From JBGPYM01 sp041493205 (GTDB taxonomy: Bacteria; Bacteroidota; Ignavibacteria; UBA10030; UBA6906): a DNA stretch of 35,366 nucleotides. Below are positions 15,847 to 24,989 of the stretch, in pieces. The first letter of the stretch is position 1, and every line of letters begins with the position of its first letter. The stretch spans positions 1 through 35,366 of the forward strand of contig JBGPYM010000005.1 in NCBI GenBank assembly GCA_041493205.1, written 5' to 3'. The position numbers and the translations under genes were made by a program. A model generated the notes under the pieces. The model worked only from the letters and a program-made list of their open reading frames with translations, was not told the origin of the DNA and did no database searches.

Positions 15847-18800
15847 ATGCAGCCGCGGGATGCTGGAGGGGTGGAGTGCGTTCATCCCGTTCATATGATC
15901 GACAACATACGCAGTGCACTGCAGAGCCTTCCCGCATTCCGCGCGCTCACCGGCGCGGAGATGGGAGAAGTGCGTCTCGCAGGGGTGGCAGGATCTCTGA
16001 CGGCGTTCGTTGTCGACGGCGTGCGCTCCATGTCGCGGCGGCAGATCGTCATCGTGGCCCGGGACGAGGAGTCCGCCGAGCGATTGCGGGACGATTGCGC
16101 GCTGCTGGTAGGGGCGGACTCGGTCCGGATGTTTACCGGTCCATGCAGCCGGATGTCCTCGCCCCAGGCGTCTGCACCGGTGTCCGATGTCCAGGCCCTC
16201 CGCTCGCTCCGGGAGTCGCCTGCGTCCGTCATTGTGACGCCTCCTCTCGGGCTGGCCACCCGTCTTCCCCCAGCAGGGGTCCTCGGGCGATCCATCATTC
16301 AGATTGCGAAGGGAGCATCCGTCGACTTTGCCGGGCTCATCGGAAGGCTCGGGGATTCCGGATTCGAACAAAAGGATTTTGTCGCGGCGCACGGTGACTT
16401 CGCCGTGCGCGGAGGCATCCTGGATGTCTATACGTATGCGGGTGACAATCCGGTCAGGGTGGAGTTCGCCGGCGACGCTATCGAGTCCATCCGGGAATTC
16501 GATCCGCTTTCGCAGCGGTCCCTCCGTGAGCTGGAACAGGCGGTCATCCTCCCCGACCTCCTGAAAGGCGGAAGTCCGGTCGGGGGCGGCACCGCGTCGC
16601 TCCTCGACTATGCCGATCCGGGCGCGATGGTGCTCCTGGAGGAACCGGACCTGATCCGGTCAACGATCGAAGAGGATCACAACACCGCGGAACTTCTCCC
16701 CTGGCCGGCGGTCGAGGAACTCCTCTCGCTCTTCCCCCGCCTCACGCTCAACGGACTTACAGGCGGCGGCCAGGACGTTGTTCACCTGGGCGCACGGCCG
16801 CAGCCGTCGTTTAACGGGAGCGTGGCTGTCCTGCGCCGGGACCTTGCCTCTCTGCAGGCAGAGGGATTTGCCATCATGATCACCTGCGACAGCGCTGCGG
16901 AGCTCTCACGGCTGAAAGAGCTTCTCACCGGACTTCCCGGCGCAGACGCCGCGGAGGATCCGGGGCCGGTCGATGTTGCATCGATCACGTTCTCACTCGA
17001 CGCCTTCCACGGCGGCTTCGCTCTTCCGGCTGCGCGCATTGCGCTGTACACCGAGCACCAGATCTTCAACCGGATCAAGCGACGCGGCCGGCGCCGCGCG
17101 GCGCGGTTCAAGGGATTGACCGACCGCGATCTGCAGCGGCTTGTGCGCGGAGACTTTGTCGTCCACCAGGATTTCGGCATCGGCCGGTACGACGGGATGA
17201 AGCGGATCAGCGTGGGGGGCGCGGAGCAGGAGGTGGTGAAGATCCTGTACGACGCAAACGACACTCTCTTTGTCAATCTGAACTACGTCACGAAGCTGCA
17301 GAAGTACTCATCGCGGGAAGGACATGTTCCTGCGCTGACGCGGCTCGGGAGCGCAGAATGGGACAGGCTGAAGGCCCGCGCGAAGAAGAAGGTGAAGGAT
17401 ATCGCCCGGGATCTGATTGCGCTGTATGCGCGCCGGAAACGTGCGGAGGGATTCGCGTCATCGCCGGACACGCCCTGGCAGAAGGAACTCGAGGCATCGT
17501 TCATGTATGAGGACACCTTCGACCAGGCGAAGGCGACGCTCGACGTGAAGAAAGACATGGAAGCGCCGCATCCGATGGATCGTCTGATCTGCGGCGATGT
17601 CGGATTCGGAAAGACGGAGGTTGCGGTGCGTGCGGCGTTCAAAGCGGTGCTGGACGGGCGGCAGGCGGCTGTCCTTGTCCCCACCACGATACTTGCCCAG
17701 CAGCACTTCAACACGTTCCGTGACCGCCTGGCCCGCTATGGGGTCCGTGTGGAGGTCCTGTCGCGGTTCCGGTCCAGAAAGGAACAGGACACGGTGGCCG
17801 GGTCCCTCCGCGAGGGCGCCATCGATATCATCATCGCCACGCACCGCATCCTCTCCGGTGATATTGCATTCAAGAATCTCGGGCTGCTGATCATCGACGA
17901 GGAGCACCGCTTCGGCGTTGCGGCGAAAGAGAAGCTGCGGCGGCTGCGGGCCGAGGTGGACACGCTCTCGCTCACGGCGACGCCCATTCCGCGCACGCTT
18001 CATTTTTCGCTGATGGGCGCCCGCGATCTCTCGATCATTGCTACCCCGCCCCGCAACCGTCTGCCGGTGATCACGGAGATTCTCCAGTGGAACGACGACG
18101 TGATCCGGGATGCCGTGGTGCGGGAGTTGCAGCGGGGAGGGCAAGTGTACTTCGTCCATGACCGCGTACAGACCATGGGCGATGTCGCGGTGCGCCTGCA
18201 AAAACTTCTCCCGTCGGTGCGCATGGGCCAGGCGCACGGACAGATGTCGTCGCACGCACTGGAACAGACGATGCTTGGGTTCATGGAAAAGCGGTACGAC
18301 ATGCTCATGGCGACAAAAATCATTGAATCGGGTCTGGACATTCCGAATGTGAACACGATTATCATCAACCGTGCAGACCGCTTTGGCATGGCGGAGCTGT
18401 ACCAGCTGCGCGGCCGGGTCGGCAGGTCCAATGCGCAGGCGTACGCGTATCTTCTCACACCGCCTGCCGGCGTCATGCCGCGGCAGACCCTTCAGCGGCT
18501 GCAGGCGGTGGAAGAATTTGTGGAGCTTGGATCGGGGTTCAACCTGGCCATGCGCGACCTGGAGATCCGCGGCGCGGGCAATCTCCTTGGAGCCGAACAG
18601 AGCGGGTTCATCGAGAACATGGGATTTGAAACGTACGCGCGCATTCTGGAAGAAGCTGTCCAGGAACTGAAGGAGGCGGAATTCAGCGATCTGTTCGACC
18701 GGGATCAGCTCCTGGCGCACGCGCGCCGCGAGTCCGCGGTGGAATCCGACCTTGACGCATACATCCCCGACACGTATGTCCGGAGCGATACAGAACGGCT

Positions 18801-19224
18801 TGCCCTGTACCGGCAGCTCTATGCCCTGACGACTCCCGGACAGCTGGGGGAAGTGAGAGCTGAAATGACCGACCGTTTCGGAAAATTTCCTCCGGAAATC
18901 GACAATCTGTTCGGCATGGTCACACTCCGGCTCGCGGCGGCAACTGCAGGATTCGTGAAAGTCACCATCCGGGGCGAGGGGATGGAAGTGGAATTTCCTC
19001 CAGAAACCGACACGCACTTCTATGAGAGCGACCTGTTCCAGCACATCATGGGCTCCATCGCCGGCATGAAGTCGAAAGGTGCTGCGCTTCGTCCGTCCGG
19101 CAAAACACTGAAACTCTCGCTCCGCCTCGGTACCGCAATTCCTCCCTCCGAAAAACTCCAGAATGCCTTGCGTATGCTCGAAGAACTTACCGGACGCGCA
19201 CTGAGCAGCGGACGATTGTCGTAA
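15847..19224 (+). CDS. mfd: Transcription-repair coupling factor Mfd
   Basis: ATP-driven translocase that removes RNA polymerase stalled at DNA damage and recruits UvrA. It has 1125 residues. The N-terminal part is the UvrB-like module (with GDFAVRGGILDVY near 185 and a UvrA-contact region). The RNA polymerase-interacting domain is GDFVVHQDFGIGRYDG around 435. The SF2 helicase motor shows Walker A GDVGFGKTE near 582, DEEHRFG near 684, TATPIPRTLHFSLMG and the TRG region with GRVGRSNAQAYAYLL. The C-terminal regulatory domain ends at LTGRAL. ATG 15847 has GGAG 8 bases upstream; ATG 15895 is a less supported alternative. Its placement between murQ and the dcw cluster is unusual. Confidence 0.97.
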   Translation: MQPRDAGGVECVHPVHMIDNIRSALQSLPAFRALTGAEMGEVRLAGVAGSLTAFVVDGVRSMSRRQIVIVARDEESAERLRDDCALLVGADSVRMFTGPCSRMSSPQASAPVSDVQALRSLRESPASVIVTPPLGLATRLPPAGVLGRSIIQIAKGASVDFAGLIGRLGDSGFEQKDFVAAHGDFAVRGGILDVYTYAGDNPVRVEFAGDAIESIREFDPLSQRSLRELEQAVILPDLLKGGSPVGGGTASLLDYADPGAMVLLEEPDLIRSTIEEDHNTAELLPWPAVEELLSLFPRLTLNGLTGGGQDVVHLGARPQPSFNGSVAVLRRDLASLQAEGFAIMITCDSAAELSRLKELLTGLPGADAAEDPGPVDVASITFSLDAFHGGFALPAARIALYTEHQIFNRIKRRGRRRAARFKGLTDRDLQRLVRGDFVVHQDFGIGRYDGMKRISVGGAEQEVVKILYDANDTLFVNLNYVTKLQKYSSREGHVPALTRLGSAEWDRLKARAKKKVKDIARDLIALYARRKRAEGFASSPDTPWQKELEASFMYEDTFDQAKATLDVKKDMEAPHPMDRLICGDVGFGKTEVAVRAAFKAVLDGRQAAVLVPTTILAQQHFNTFRDRLARYGVRVEVLSRFRSRKEQDTVAGSLREGAIDIIIATHRILSGDIAFKNLGLLIIDEEHRFGVAAKEKLRRLRAEVDTLSLTATPIPRTLHFSLMGARDLSIIATPPRNRLPVITEILQWNDDVIRDAVVRELQRGGQVYFVHDRVQTMGDVAVRLQKLLPSVRMGQAHGQMSSHALEQTMLGFMEKRYDMLMATKIIESGLDIPNVNTIIINRADRFGMAELYQLRGRVGRSNAQAYAYLLTPPAGVMPRQTLQRLQAVEEFVELGSGFNLAMRDLEIRGAGNLLGAEQSGFIENMGFETYARILEEAVQELKEAEFSDLFDRDQLLAHARRESAVESDLDAYIPDTYVRSDTERLALYRQLYALTTPGQLGEVRAEMTDRFGKFPPEIDNLFGMVTLRLAAATAGFVKVTIRGEGMEVEFPPETDTHFYESDLFQHIMGSIAGMKSKGAALRPSGKTLKLSLRLGTAIPPSEKLQNALRMLEELTGRALSSGRLS

Positions 19225-19283
19225 TCTGGCTCACAAAACCCACCAAATTTCGTCGAATTCGCCCCGTTTCCCGCACTATTTCC

Positions 19284-19311
19284 TTGACTTTAAAGGTCAA
19301 AAGAATATCTT
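19284..19311 (+). promoter_or_regulatory. Promoter of the mraZ/dcw operon
   Basis: TTGACT (19284-19289), a 16-base spacer and TATCTT (19306-19311) make the best sigma70-type promoter in the window. It lies about 90 bases before mraZ and directly ahead of the GTGGG repeats, where the main dcw promoter is expected. The -35 is embedded in the near-palindrome TTGACTTTAAAGGTCAA (19284-19300), which may be an additional regulator site. Confidence 0.7.
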
Positions 19312-19322
19312 ACGAAGGTTCA

Positions 19323-19348
19323 GTGGGTAAAAGTGGGGAGTCAGTGGG
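19323..19348 (+). promoter_or_regulatory. Probable MraZ operator (three GTGGG repeats)
   Basis: GTGGG occurs at 19323-19327, 19333-19337 and 19344-19348, with 10- and 11-bp periods. Known MraZ operators are TGGG-type direct repeats at about one helical turn, upstream of mraZ. Position just downstream of the promoter suggests autorepression. Spacing and number match the family's site; binding is inferred. Confidence 0.8.
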
Positions 19349-19355
19349 TAGAAAT

Positions 19356-19375
19356 ATGCCCTCAAAGGGCATTTT
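19356..19375 (+). terminator. Hairpin with short T run in the mraZ leader; possible attenuator
   Basis: ATGCCCT (19356-19362) and AGGGCAT (19366-19372) form a perfect 7-bp stem with a 3-base loop, followed by TTT and then G. It stands between the GTGGG repeats and the mraZ start. The T run is short, so termination would be partial at best. It may regulate read-through into the dcw operon or affect mRNA stability. Confidence 0.45.
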
Positions 19376-19402
19376 GATTCTCACGAGGCCTGTCAAAATC
19401 CA

Positions 19403-19846
19403 GTGTCGTCCTTCAAGGGATCATACAAGTATTCTGTGGACAACAAGGGGCGGATCAACATTCCGGCCAAGTTGCGGAAGTACGTCTCGGCGGAAGCCAA
19501 CGAGACGTTCGTCATCACCCGCGGATATGAACAGTGCCTGTTCGTCTACCCGAATGACGAATGGAACAAGCTGGAAGAGTCAATCCGCCATCTGTCCCCT
19601 TCGGATCCGAAGCACCGGTATTTTGCCCGCACCTTGCTGGAGAATGCCGCCGAATCCCAGCTGGACGGGCAATCGCGGATCACGATACCGAAAGAACTCC
19701 TCCAGCTTGCGGCGATCGAGAATGACGTCCTGATCATCGGCGTTCTAGAACGGATTGAGGTCTGGGATCCGCGGGTCTACAAAGAGTACCGGAAATCCCA
19801 GGCGGAAAGTTACGAAAACATCGCGCAGACGGTTCTCCAGAAGTGA
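19403..19846 (+). CDS. mraZ: Transcriptional regulator MraZ
   Basis: First gene of the dcw cluster; a DNA-binding protein that represses its own operon in characterised species. It has 147 residues with two SpoVT/AbrB-type half-domains: the first with FKGSYKYSVDNKGRINIPAKLR (the DxKGR motif), the second with DGQSRITIPKELL. Start is GTG 19403, giving MSSFKGSY; no better start lies downstream before the conserved region. A GAGG lies about 14 bases upstream, too far for a normal ribosome site, so initiation may be weak by design. rsmH begins right after its stop. Confidence 0.95.
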   Translation: MSSFKGSYKYSVDNKGRINIPAKLRKYVSAEANETFVITRGYEQCLFVYPNDEWNKLEESIRHLSPSDPKHRYFARTLLENAAESQLDGQSRITIPKELLQLAAIENDVLIIGVLERIEVWDPRVYKEYRKSQAESYENIAQTVLQK

Positions 19847-19855
19847 GTGTCCTCC

Positions 19856-20773
19856 ATGTCGACATACCACGAGCCGGTATTATGCACGGAGGCACTCCGG
19901 TATCTCATCACCGACAACAGTGGGATCTACGTTGATGCAACCGTCGGGGGGGGCGGTCATGCAGAAGCCATCTGCCGTCAGCTCGGAGCGCGGGGGAAGC
20001 TGATAGGGTTTGATGCCGATGTCGATGCCATTGTTGAGGCGGAGAAGCGTCTCCTCCCGTACGCCTCCCAGGTCACGCTGATCCGCGATAATTTCCGATC
20101 CATGGTTGATACCCTGGCTGCCCGAGGAATCGGGCAGGTTGCGGGAATCCTGTTTGATCTCGGCGTATCCTCGTTCCAGCTCGATACCGGTGCGAAGGGG
20201 TTCAGCTTCCGCGCGGACGAGCTGCTGGACATGCGGATGGACCGCCGTCGCGGTCTGCGTGCGTGGGACGTGGTCAATACCTATCCGGAGGAGCGGCTTA
20301 CACAGGTCCTGCGGGAATATGGTGAGGAATACGGGGCCCGGCGTATCGCACGAGCTATCGTCCGGCAGCGGCCGGTGGACACTACCGGTGCGCTCCGCGC
20401 GGTTGTGGAGCGGTGCGTGGGGGGAAGATTTCTCACAAAATCCCTCGCGCGCGTGTTCCAGGCCCTCAGGATCGAAGTCAACGAGGAGCTCCCGAACCTT
20501 TCGCAGGCACTTGGAAACGTTCCCGGGCTCCTGCAACCCGCGGGCCGGTGTGTGGTGATCGCCTATCACTCGCTGGAAGACCGGATCGTCAAGGAGTTTT
20601 TCCGGGAGGAAGCCTCCGACCGGATCCGGTCGGCGCACAAGTACCTGCCGGATGTGCCCCGTGCGCCGCAGCTGGAGATTCTTACCAGGAAACCCGTCAC
20701 AGCGGGTGAAGCAGAACAGGCACGCAATCCGCGCGCACGGAGCGCAAAATTGAGAGCCGCGGCACGAACCTGA
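19856..20773 (+). CDS. rsmH: 16S rRNA (cytosine-N4) methyltransferase RsmH (MraW)
   Basis: Methylates N4 of C1402 in 16S rRNA (E. coli numbering). It has 305 residues from ATG 19856. Signatures are YHEPVLCTEALRYL at the start, SAM-binding VDATVGGGGHAEAI, ILFDLGVSSFQLD, GFSFRADELLDMRMD and VVIAYHSLEDRIVKEFF. An in-frame GTG at 19847, directly abutting the mraZ stop, would add three residues and cannot be excluded. The C-terminus is basic (RNPRARSAKLRAAART), as usual. ftsL follows after 31 bases. Confidence 0.97.
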   Translation: MSTYHEPVLCTEALRYLITDNSGIYVDATVGGGGHAEAICRQLGARGKLIGFDADVDAIVEAEKRLLPYASQVTLIRDNFRSMVDTLAARGIGQVAGILFDLGVSSFQLDTGAKGFSFRADELLDMRMDRRRGLRAWDVVNTYPEERLTQVLREYGEEYGARRIARAIVRQRPVDTTGALRAVVERCVGGRFLTKSLARVFQALRIEVNEELPNLSQALGNVPGLLQPAGRCVVIAYHSLEDRIVKEFFREEASDRIRSAHKYLPDVPRAPQLEILTRKPVTAGEAEQARNPRARSAKLRAAART

Positions 20774-20804
20774 GCGCGGACGCTGCACACCGGGGGATCA
20801 CACC

Positions 20805-21257
20805 ATGGCCAGAGTACCGGGCGGACCCAGGGAGGAATCGAGTGCACCCGCTGCAGAGCGGGAACGCCGGTACATCTACAACGGTGCGCCGACCGCACGC
20901 AGCGCAGGCTATGCCCTCCGCCCGAACAGGAAAGCAATCCGTCGGAAGGTTTCCACATTTAACATCATCCTACTGCTGTTCGGCATCGGGGGAGCCATCG
21001 TCTTCTCCATCAGCAACATCATCGCGATCAACCAGCTCTCCCTCGAAGTCGAACAATCGCGGCAGACGCTCAAGCGCATTACCAACACCAACAATGCGCT
21101 CCGGTCGGACGTGGACGGCAAATCAGCGCCTGACAAGCTCATGCCGATTGCCGCGAGCCAGCTCGGGCTGCATCCGCCGTTGCGCCCGGCAGTGTGGTTT
21201 TCGATTGACTGGGATAAGGCGCGCGCGATGGGTGTGCGGCCCGCGCGCGAAAGGTGA
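20805..21257 (+). CDS. ftsL: FtsL-like cell division protein
   Basis: Small bitopic membrane protein of 150 residues in the ftsL position between rsmH and ftsI. The architecture fits: a basic cytoplasmic N-terminus (about 1-50), one transmembrane helix (53-75, NIILLLFGIGGAIVFSIS), then a short coiled coil (about 76-108, INQLSLEVEQSRQTLKRITN) and the family-like end PIAASQLGLHPP. FtsL works with FtsB and FtsQ to activate FtsWI. Sequence conservation in this family is low, so the call rests on position and shape. The cytoplasmic tail is longer than in E. coli FtsL. ATG 20805 is preceded by GGGGG with about 8 bases spacing. Its stop overlaps the ftsI start. Confidence 0.85.
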   Translation: MARVPGGPREESSAPAAERERRYIYNGAPTARSAGYALRPNRKAIRRKVSTFNIILLLFGIGGAIVFSISNIIAINQLSLEVEQSRQTLKRITNTNNALRSDVDGKSAPDKLMPIAASQLGLHPPLRPAVWFSIDWDKARAMGVRPARER

Positions 21258-21262
21258 TGCGC

Positions 21263-23440
21263 ATGATGTTCCGTTCAGCCGCCCCGTCCGTCTCCCCTGA
21301 CCCGCGCGCAGCCGCAGCGCGTGAGTCGACGGCGAGAATGCTCGCAGTCAAGATCTTCCTTCTTGCTGTCTTCGGCATCGTCGCGCTCCGGCTGGTCCAG
21401 ATACAGGTGATCGAGTCGGCAAAATACCAGGAGACTGCGCGGCGGCAAAACAGCGCAAGCGTTCCCCTTCCCGCACTCCGGGGAATCATCATGGACAGGC
21501 AGGGGCGGACGCTCATCGCCAATTCGACATTGGTGTCGTTCGGCGCCGATCCCCGGATGGTCGGCGACAGCGCCGTGCTGGTCGCCAGGAAGTTCGCCGA
21601 AGTGTTTCAGAAACCACGCACGGAATACCTGGACAGGCTGCGCAAGGAAGAGAGCCGGTTCGTGTGGCTGGAACGCCGGGTGGATCCGCGGTACCGGCAG
21701 TGGATTCCCCCGGGGAAGTTCAACGGCGTGATCGTCCTGGACGAACCCCGGCGCCTGTACCACTACGCGCATGTCGCGGGTCAGGTGCTCGGCTTCACCG
21801 ACATCGACAACCGCGGCGTGAGCGGCCTGGAGCTCGAGCTCGACTCGCTGCTGCGGGGGAAGGACGGCCTGGTGGTCATGCAGCGGGATGCACTCAACAG
21901 GCGTCGCCCATCGATGGATACGCCGCGCATCGAACCGGTCCACGGCAACTCGGCGGTCCTGACGATCGACATCGAGTACCAGGCGATCGTTGAACAAGAA
22001 CTGGAAAAGGGGGTCGTCGCCAACGGTGCGGAGAGCGGCATCGCCGTCATGCTCGACCCGGGAACGGGGGAAGTCCTCGCGATGGCGAACTATCCCCCGA
22101 TCGACCCGTCGCATCCGGAGTCGGTTTCCCCCGCCGCAGCGAGGAACAGGGTTCTCACCGACATGGTGGAACCGGGGTCGGTGTTCAAGGTCGTGACCGC
22201 CGCGGCAGCGCTGGAAGGACACCTGGTCTCCCCGGAGAAGAAATTCGATGCCGAACAGGGAGAGTATAGGGTCTCTCTCCCCAACGGACGCCTGCGCAAC
22301 ATTATCACCGATATGCACAAGTACGGGACTATCACGTTCCGGGAGGCGATGGAGCTCTCCAGTAATATCGTGATGGCCAAGGTGTCAGACATCATCGGGG
22401 CGGAAGCGCTGTTCACTATGGCGCGCCGGTTCGGATTCGGGACGGAAACGGGCATCGCGTTGCCGGGGGAGGTCCGGGGTGAACTGAAATCCCCGTCCCA
22501 CTGGTCGGGGACGACTCTCAACACAATGGCGTACGGCTATGAAGTCGCGGCCACGCCCCTCCAGATCGCAGCGGCGTATGCCGCAGTGGCGAACCACGGT
22601 GTCCTGATGAAACCGTTCGTGGTCAAGCAGATTATCAACGACGCAGGCACTGTCATCCGGGAGACACGGCCGGAACGCATTCGGCAGGTCATTTCCCGCA
22701 CAACCGCCGACACGCTGACCGGCTTCTTCCGCGGTGTTGTCGAGCGGGGGACGGGCCAGCTGGCCCGGGTGCATGGACTGGATGTCGCGGGCAAAACCGG
22801 CACGGCGCGGAAATTTGTCGATGGCCGTTATGTACCGGGAAGTTACATTGCGTCGTTTGTGGGATTCTTTCCGGCTTCCGATCCTGTCGTGGTGTGCCTG
22901 GTCATGCTGGACCTTCCCGGGACACCGACATACTCGGGCGGACTGGTCAGCGCACCGATTTTCAAGGCAATCGCGATGAAAGTCTCCACCACGTCCCTGC
23001 GATTTGCGCCCAAGCCGGGAACGGCACTCACCGGGATCGCGCAGCGCATGGTGCCTGATGTCACGACCATGACCATGGAAGCAGCACGTGCCCTGCTCAC
23101 CGCGCGGGGGTTCGCTCCCCGGCCGCAGGGGGAAGGTCCGCTGGTCATGAAGCAATCACCCCGGGCGGAAACGAAGGCGTTCATAGGTTCCACGGTCCTG
23201 CTCGAGGCCGGAAAACAGGCGCAGGAAACGTCCAGGGGATATGCTCTTGTCCCTGATCTGCGGGGGCTTCCCATGCGCAGGGCGGTCGACCGGCTGGCCC
23301 TGCAGCAACTCGATGCCGTTATCAACGGATCGGGGCTGGTGGTGTCGCAATCCCCCACGGCGGGAGAGCGGGTGAAAACAGGTGCGCGGGTCAGTATCAC
23401 GTGTGCGACAAAGAACCTGCAGCTGCTGACGCTTTACTGA
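21263..23440 (+). CDS. ftsI: Division-type peptidoglycan transpeptidase (class B PBP) with two PASTA domains
   Basis: Crosslinks septal peptidoglycan; the penicillin target PBP3/FtsI. It has 725 residues from ATG 21263. A transmembrane anchor (about 27-45, MLAVKIFLLAVFGIVALRL) is followed by a PBP dimerisation domain. The transpeptidase motifs are SVFK with catalytic Ser near 306, SSN (in MELSSNIVMAK), and KTGTA near 511. Two C-terminal PASTA domains start near 596 (MVPDVTTMTMEAARALL) and 661 (LVPDLRGLPMRRAVDRL). AAGGTGA lies 5 bases before ATG 21263; GTG 21254 and ATG 21257, overlapping the ftsL stop, are alternatives. PASTA domains are common on Gram-positive division PBPs but are absent from E. 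coli FtsI. Confidence 0.96.
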   Translation: MMFRSAAPSVSPDPRAAAARESTARMLAVKIFLLAVFGIVALRLVQIQVIESAKYQETARRQNSASVPLPALRGIIMDRQGRTLIANSTLVSFGADPRMVGDSAVLVARKFAEVFQKPRTEYLDRLRKEESRFVWLERRVDPRYRQWIPPGKFNGVIVLDEPRRLYHYAHVAGQVLGFTDIDNRGVSGLELELDSLLRGKDGLVVMQRDALNRRRPSMDTPRIEPVHGNSAVLTIDIEYQAIVEQELEKGVVANGAESGIAVMLDPGTGEVLAMANYPPIDPSHPESVSPAAARNRVLTDMVEPGSVFKVVTAAAALEGHLVSPEKKFDAEQGEYRVSLPNGRLRNIITDMHKYGTITFREAMELSSNIVMAKVSDIIGAEALFTMARRFGFGTETGIALPGEVRGELKSPSHWSGTTLNTMAYGYEVAATPLQIAAAYAAVANHGVLMKPFVVKQIINDAGTVIRETRPERIRQVISRTTADTLTGFFRGVVERGTGQLARVHGLDVAGKTGTARKFVDGRYVPGSYIASFVGFFPASDPVVVCLVMLDLPGTPTYSGGLVSAPIFKAIAMKVSTTSLRFAPKPGTALTGIAQRMVPDVTTMTMEAARALLTARGFAPRPQGEGPLVMKQSPRAETKAFIGSTVLLEAGKQAQETSRGYALVPDLRGLPMRRAVDRLALQQLDAVINGSGLVVSQSPTAGERVKTGARVSITCATKNLQLLTLY

Positions 23441-23480
23441 TGACGTTCCGACCGCGCGGGGAATTGAAGCGTGTGCTGCC

Positions 23481-24989
23481 ATGGTCCTGAAAGACCTGCT
23501 GCAGGGGATCCGGGTCATCAAGCTCTACTCGGGTATGTACGGTAAGATGGTCCTCACGCAGGACGTCTCCGTGCAGAATATCCGGTACGATTCCCGGAAG
23601 GTCGGCCCCGGCGACATGTTTGTGGCAATGCGCGGGACCGCGTCGGACGGACACCGGTTCATCCAGGCCGCAATACGTGCCGGCGCCATTGTGGTGATCG
23701 TGGACGATGACGCGGCATTGCCGGACACCTTCTTCATGCACGAAGGAGTGCTGAAGGTCGTTGTTGCGGATGCACGTGCAGCGCTTGCACAGCTCTCGGC
23801 AAATTTCTACGGTCGTCCGGGCGATTCGCTGACGCTCGTCGGGGTGACCGGGACGAACGGAAAAACCACAACAACGCATCTGGTGCGCTCGATCATGGAA
23901 GCACACGGGGAGAATGCCGGGCTCATCGGAACGATCGAATACCGGATCGGGGGACAGACAATCCCTGCGACCCACACAACGCCGGAATCGCTCGAACTGA
24001 ACGGGCTTCTCGCGGCGATGGTGTATGCCGGATGCACGGCGGCGGTGATGGAAGTGTCGTCCCACGCGCTTTCGATGCACCGGGTGGAGGGGATGGGATT
24101 CCGAGCCGGCGTCTTCACCAACCTGACACAGGATCATCTTGATTACCACGGAACAATGGAAGAATATTTCCGTGCGAAGAAAAAACTCTTTGAGCAGCTC
24201 AACAGCGATGCGATTGCCGTGATCAATGCGGATGATCCGTACGGAACACGACTGGTAGAAGGGTGCGCGGCGCACGTGATCACCTACGGCACCGGCAGCG
24301 GTGCCGACGTGCGGGCGACCGGAATCACGTTGAGCGTGGGGGGAAGCCGGTGCACGATCGCATACCATAAAGAGGCCAGCGAGATTCGATCGACGCTGAC
24401 GGGACAGTTTAACATTGCCAATATCCTGGCAGCCTACGCCACCGGGGTCGGACTCGGCATCCCCGCGGAGACCGCGGCGGCGGGCATCGCACAGGTGGAG
24501 GCGGTGCGCGGGCGGTTCGAGCAGATTGCCGCTCCCGCCGGCTGGACGGCGGTCATCGACTATGCCCACACACCGGATGCGCTCGAAAACTGCCTTCGCA
24601 CCATCCGAGCAATCATGCCCGGAGGCCGGGGGCACCGGATCATCACCGTGTTCGGATGCGGCGGCAACCGTGACAGGGGGAAGCGTCCGGTCATGGGGCG
24701 GATTGCCACGACGATGAGTGACGTTACCATTGTCACGTCGGACAATCCGAGAAACGAAGATCCTCGTGCTATCATCCGGGAAATCCTCGTGGGCGCGGCG
24801 GCACCGGACACCGTACGGACGGAGCCTGATCGCCGGATAGCAATCCGCCTGGCGCTGACTGACGCCCGGCCGGGCGATGTCGTCCTCATTGCCGGAAAAG
24901 GACATGAGACGTATCAGGTGGTCGGCGACACGAAGCTCCATTTCGACGATCGCGAAGAAGTCGAGTCCTTCATCCGGGAGAAGGGGTGA
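23481..24989 (+). CDS. murE: UDP-MurNAc-tripeptide synthetase, meso-DAP type
   Basis: Adds the third amino acid to UDP-MurNAc-L-Ala-D-Glu in peptidoglycan precursor synthesis. It has 502 residues. Mur ligase motifs are the P-loop VGVTGTNGKTTTTH near 121, TTPESLELN, MEVSSHALSMHRV and NLTQDHLDYHGTMEEY. The amino-acid selectivity motif is DNPR at 421-424 (SDNPRNEDP), which in characterised MurE proteins binds meso-diaminopimelate rather than lysine. The start ATG 23481 has no strong Shine-Dalgarno. Its stop overlaps the murF GTG (GTGA). Confidence 0.97.
   Translation: MVLKDLLQGIRVIKLYSGMYGKMVLTQDVSVQNIRYDSRKVGPGDMFVAMRGTASDGHRFIQAAIRAGAIVVIVDDDAALPDTFFMHEGVLKVVVADARAALAQLSANFYGRPGDSLTLVGVTGTNGKTTTTHLVRSIMEAHGENAGLIGTIEYRIGGQTIPATHTTPESLELNGLLAAMVYAGCTAAVMEVSSHALSMHRVEGMGFRAGVFTNLTQDHLDYHGTMEEYFRAKKKLFEQLNSDAIAVINADDPYGTRLVEGCAAHVITYGTGSGADVRATGITLSVGGSRCTIAYHKEASEIRSTLTGQFNIANILAAYATGVGLGIPAETAAAGIAQVEAVRGRFEQIAAPAGWTAVIDYAHTPDALENCLRTIRAIMPGGRGHRIITVFGCGGNRDRGKRPVMGRIATTMSDVTIVTSDNPRNEDPRAIIREILVGAAAPDTVRTEPDRRIAIRLALTDARPGDVVLIAGKGHETYQVVGDTKLHFDDREEVESFIREKG

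Noticed and set aside
17458..19044. 528-codon open frame on the minus strand opposite mfd
   Set aside because: Antisense to the helicase part of mfd, with His/Arg-rich composition typical of shadow frames.
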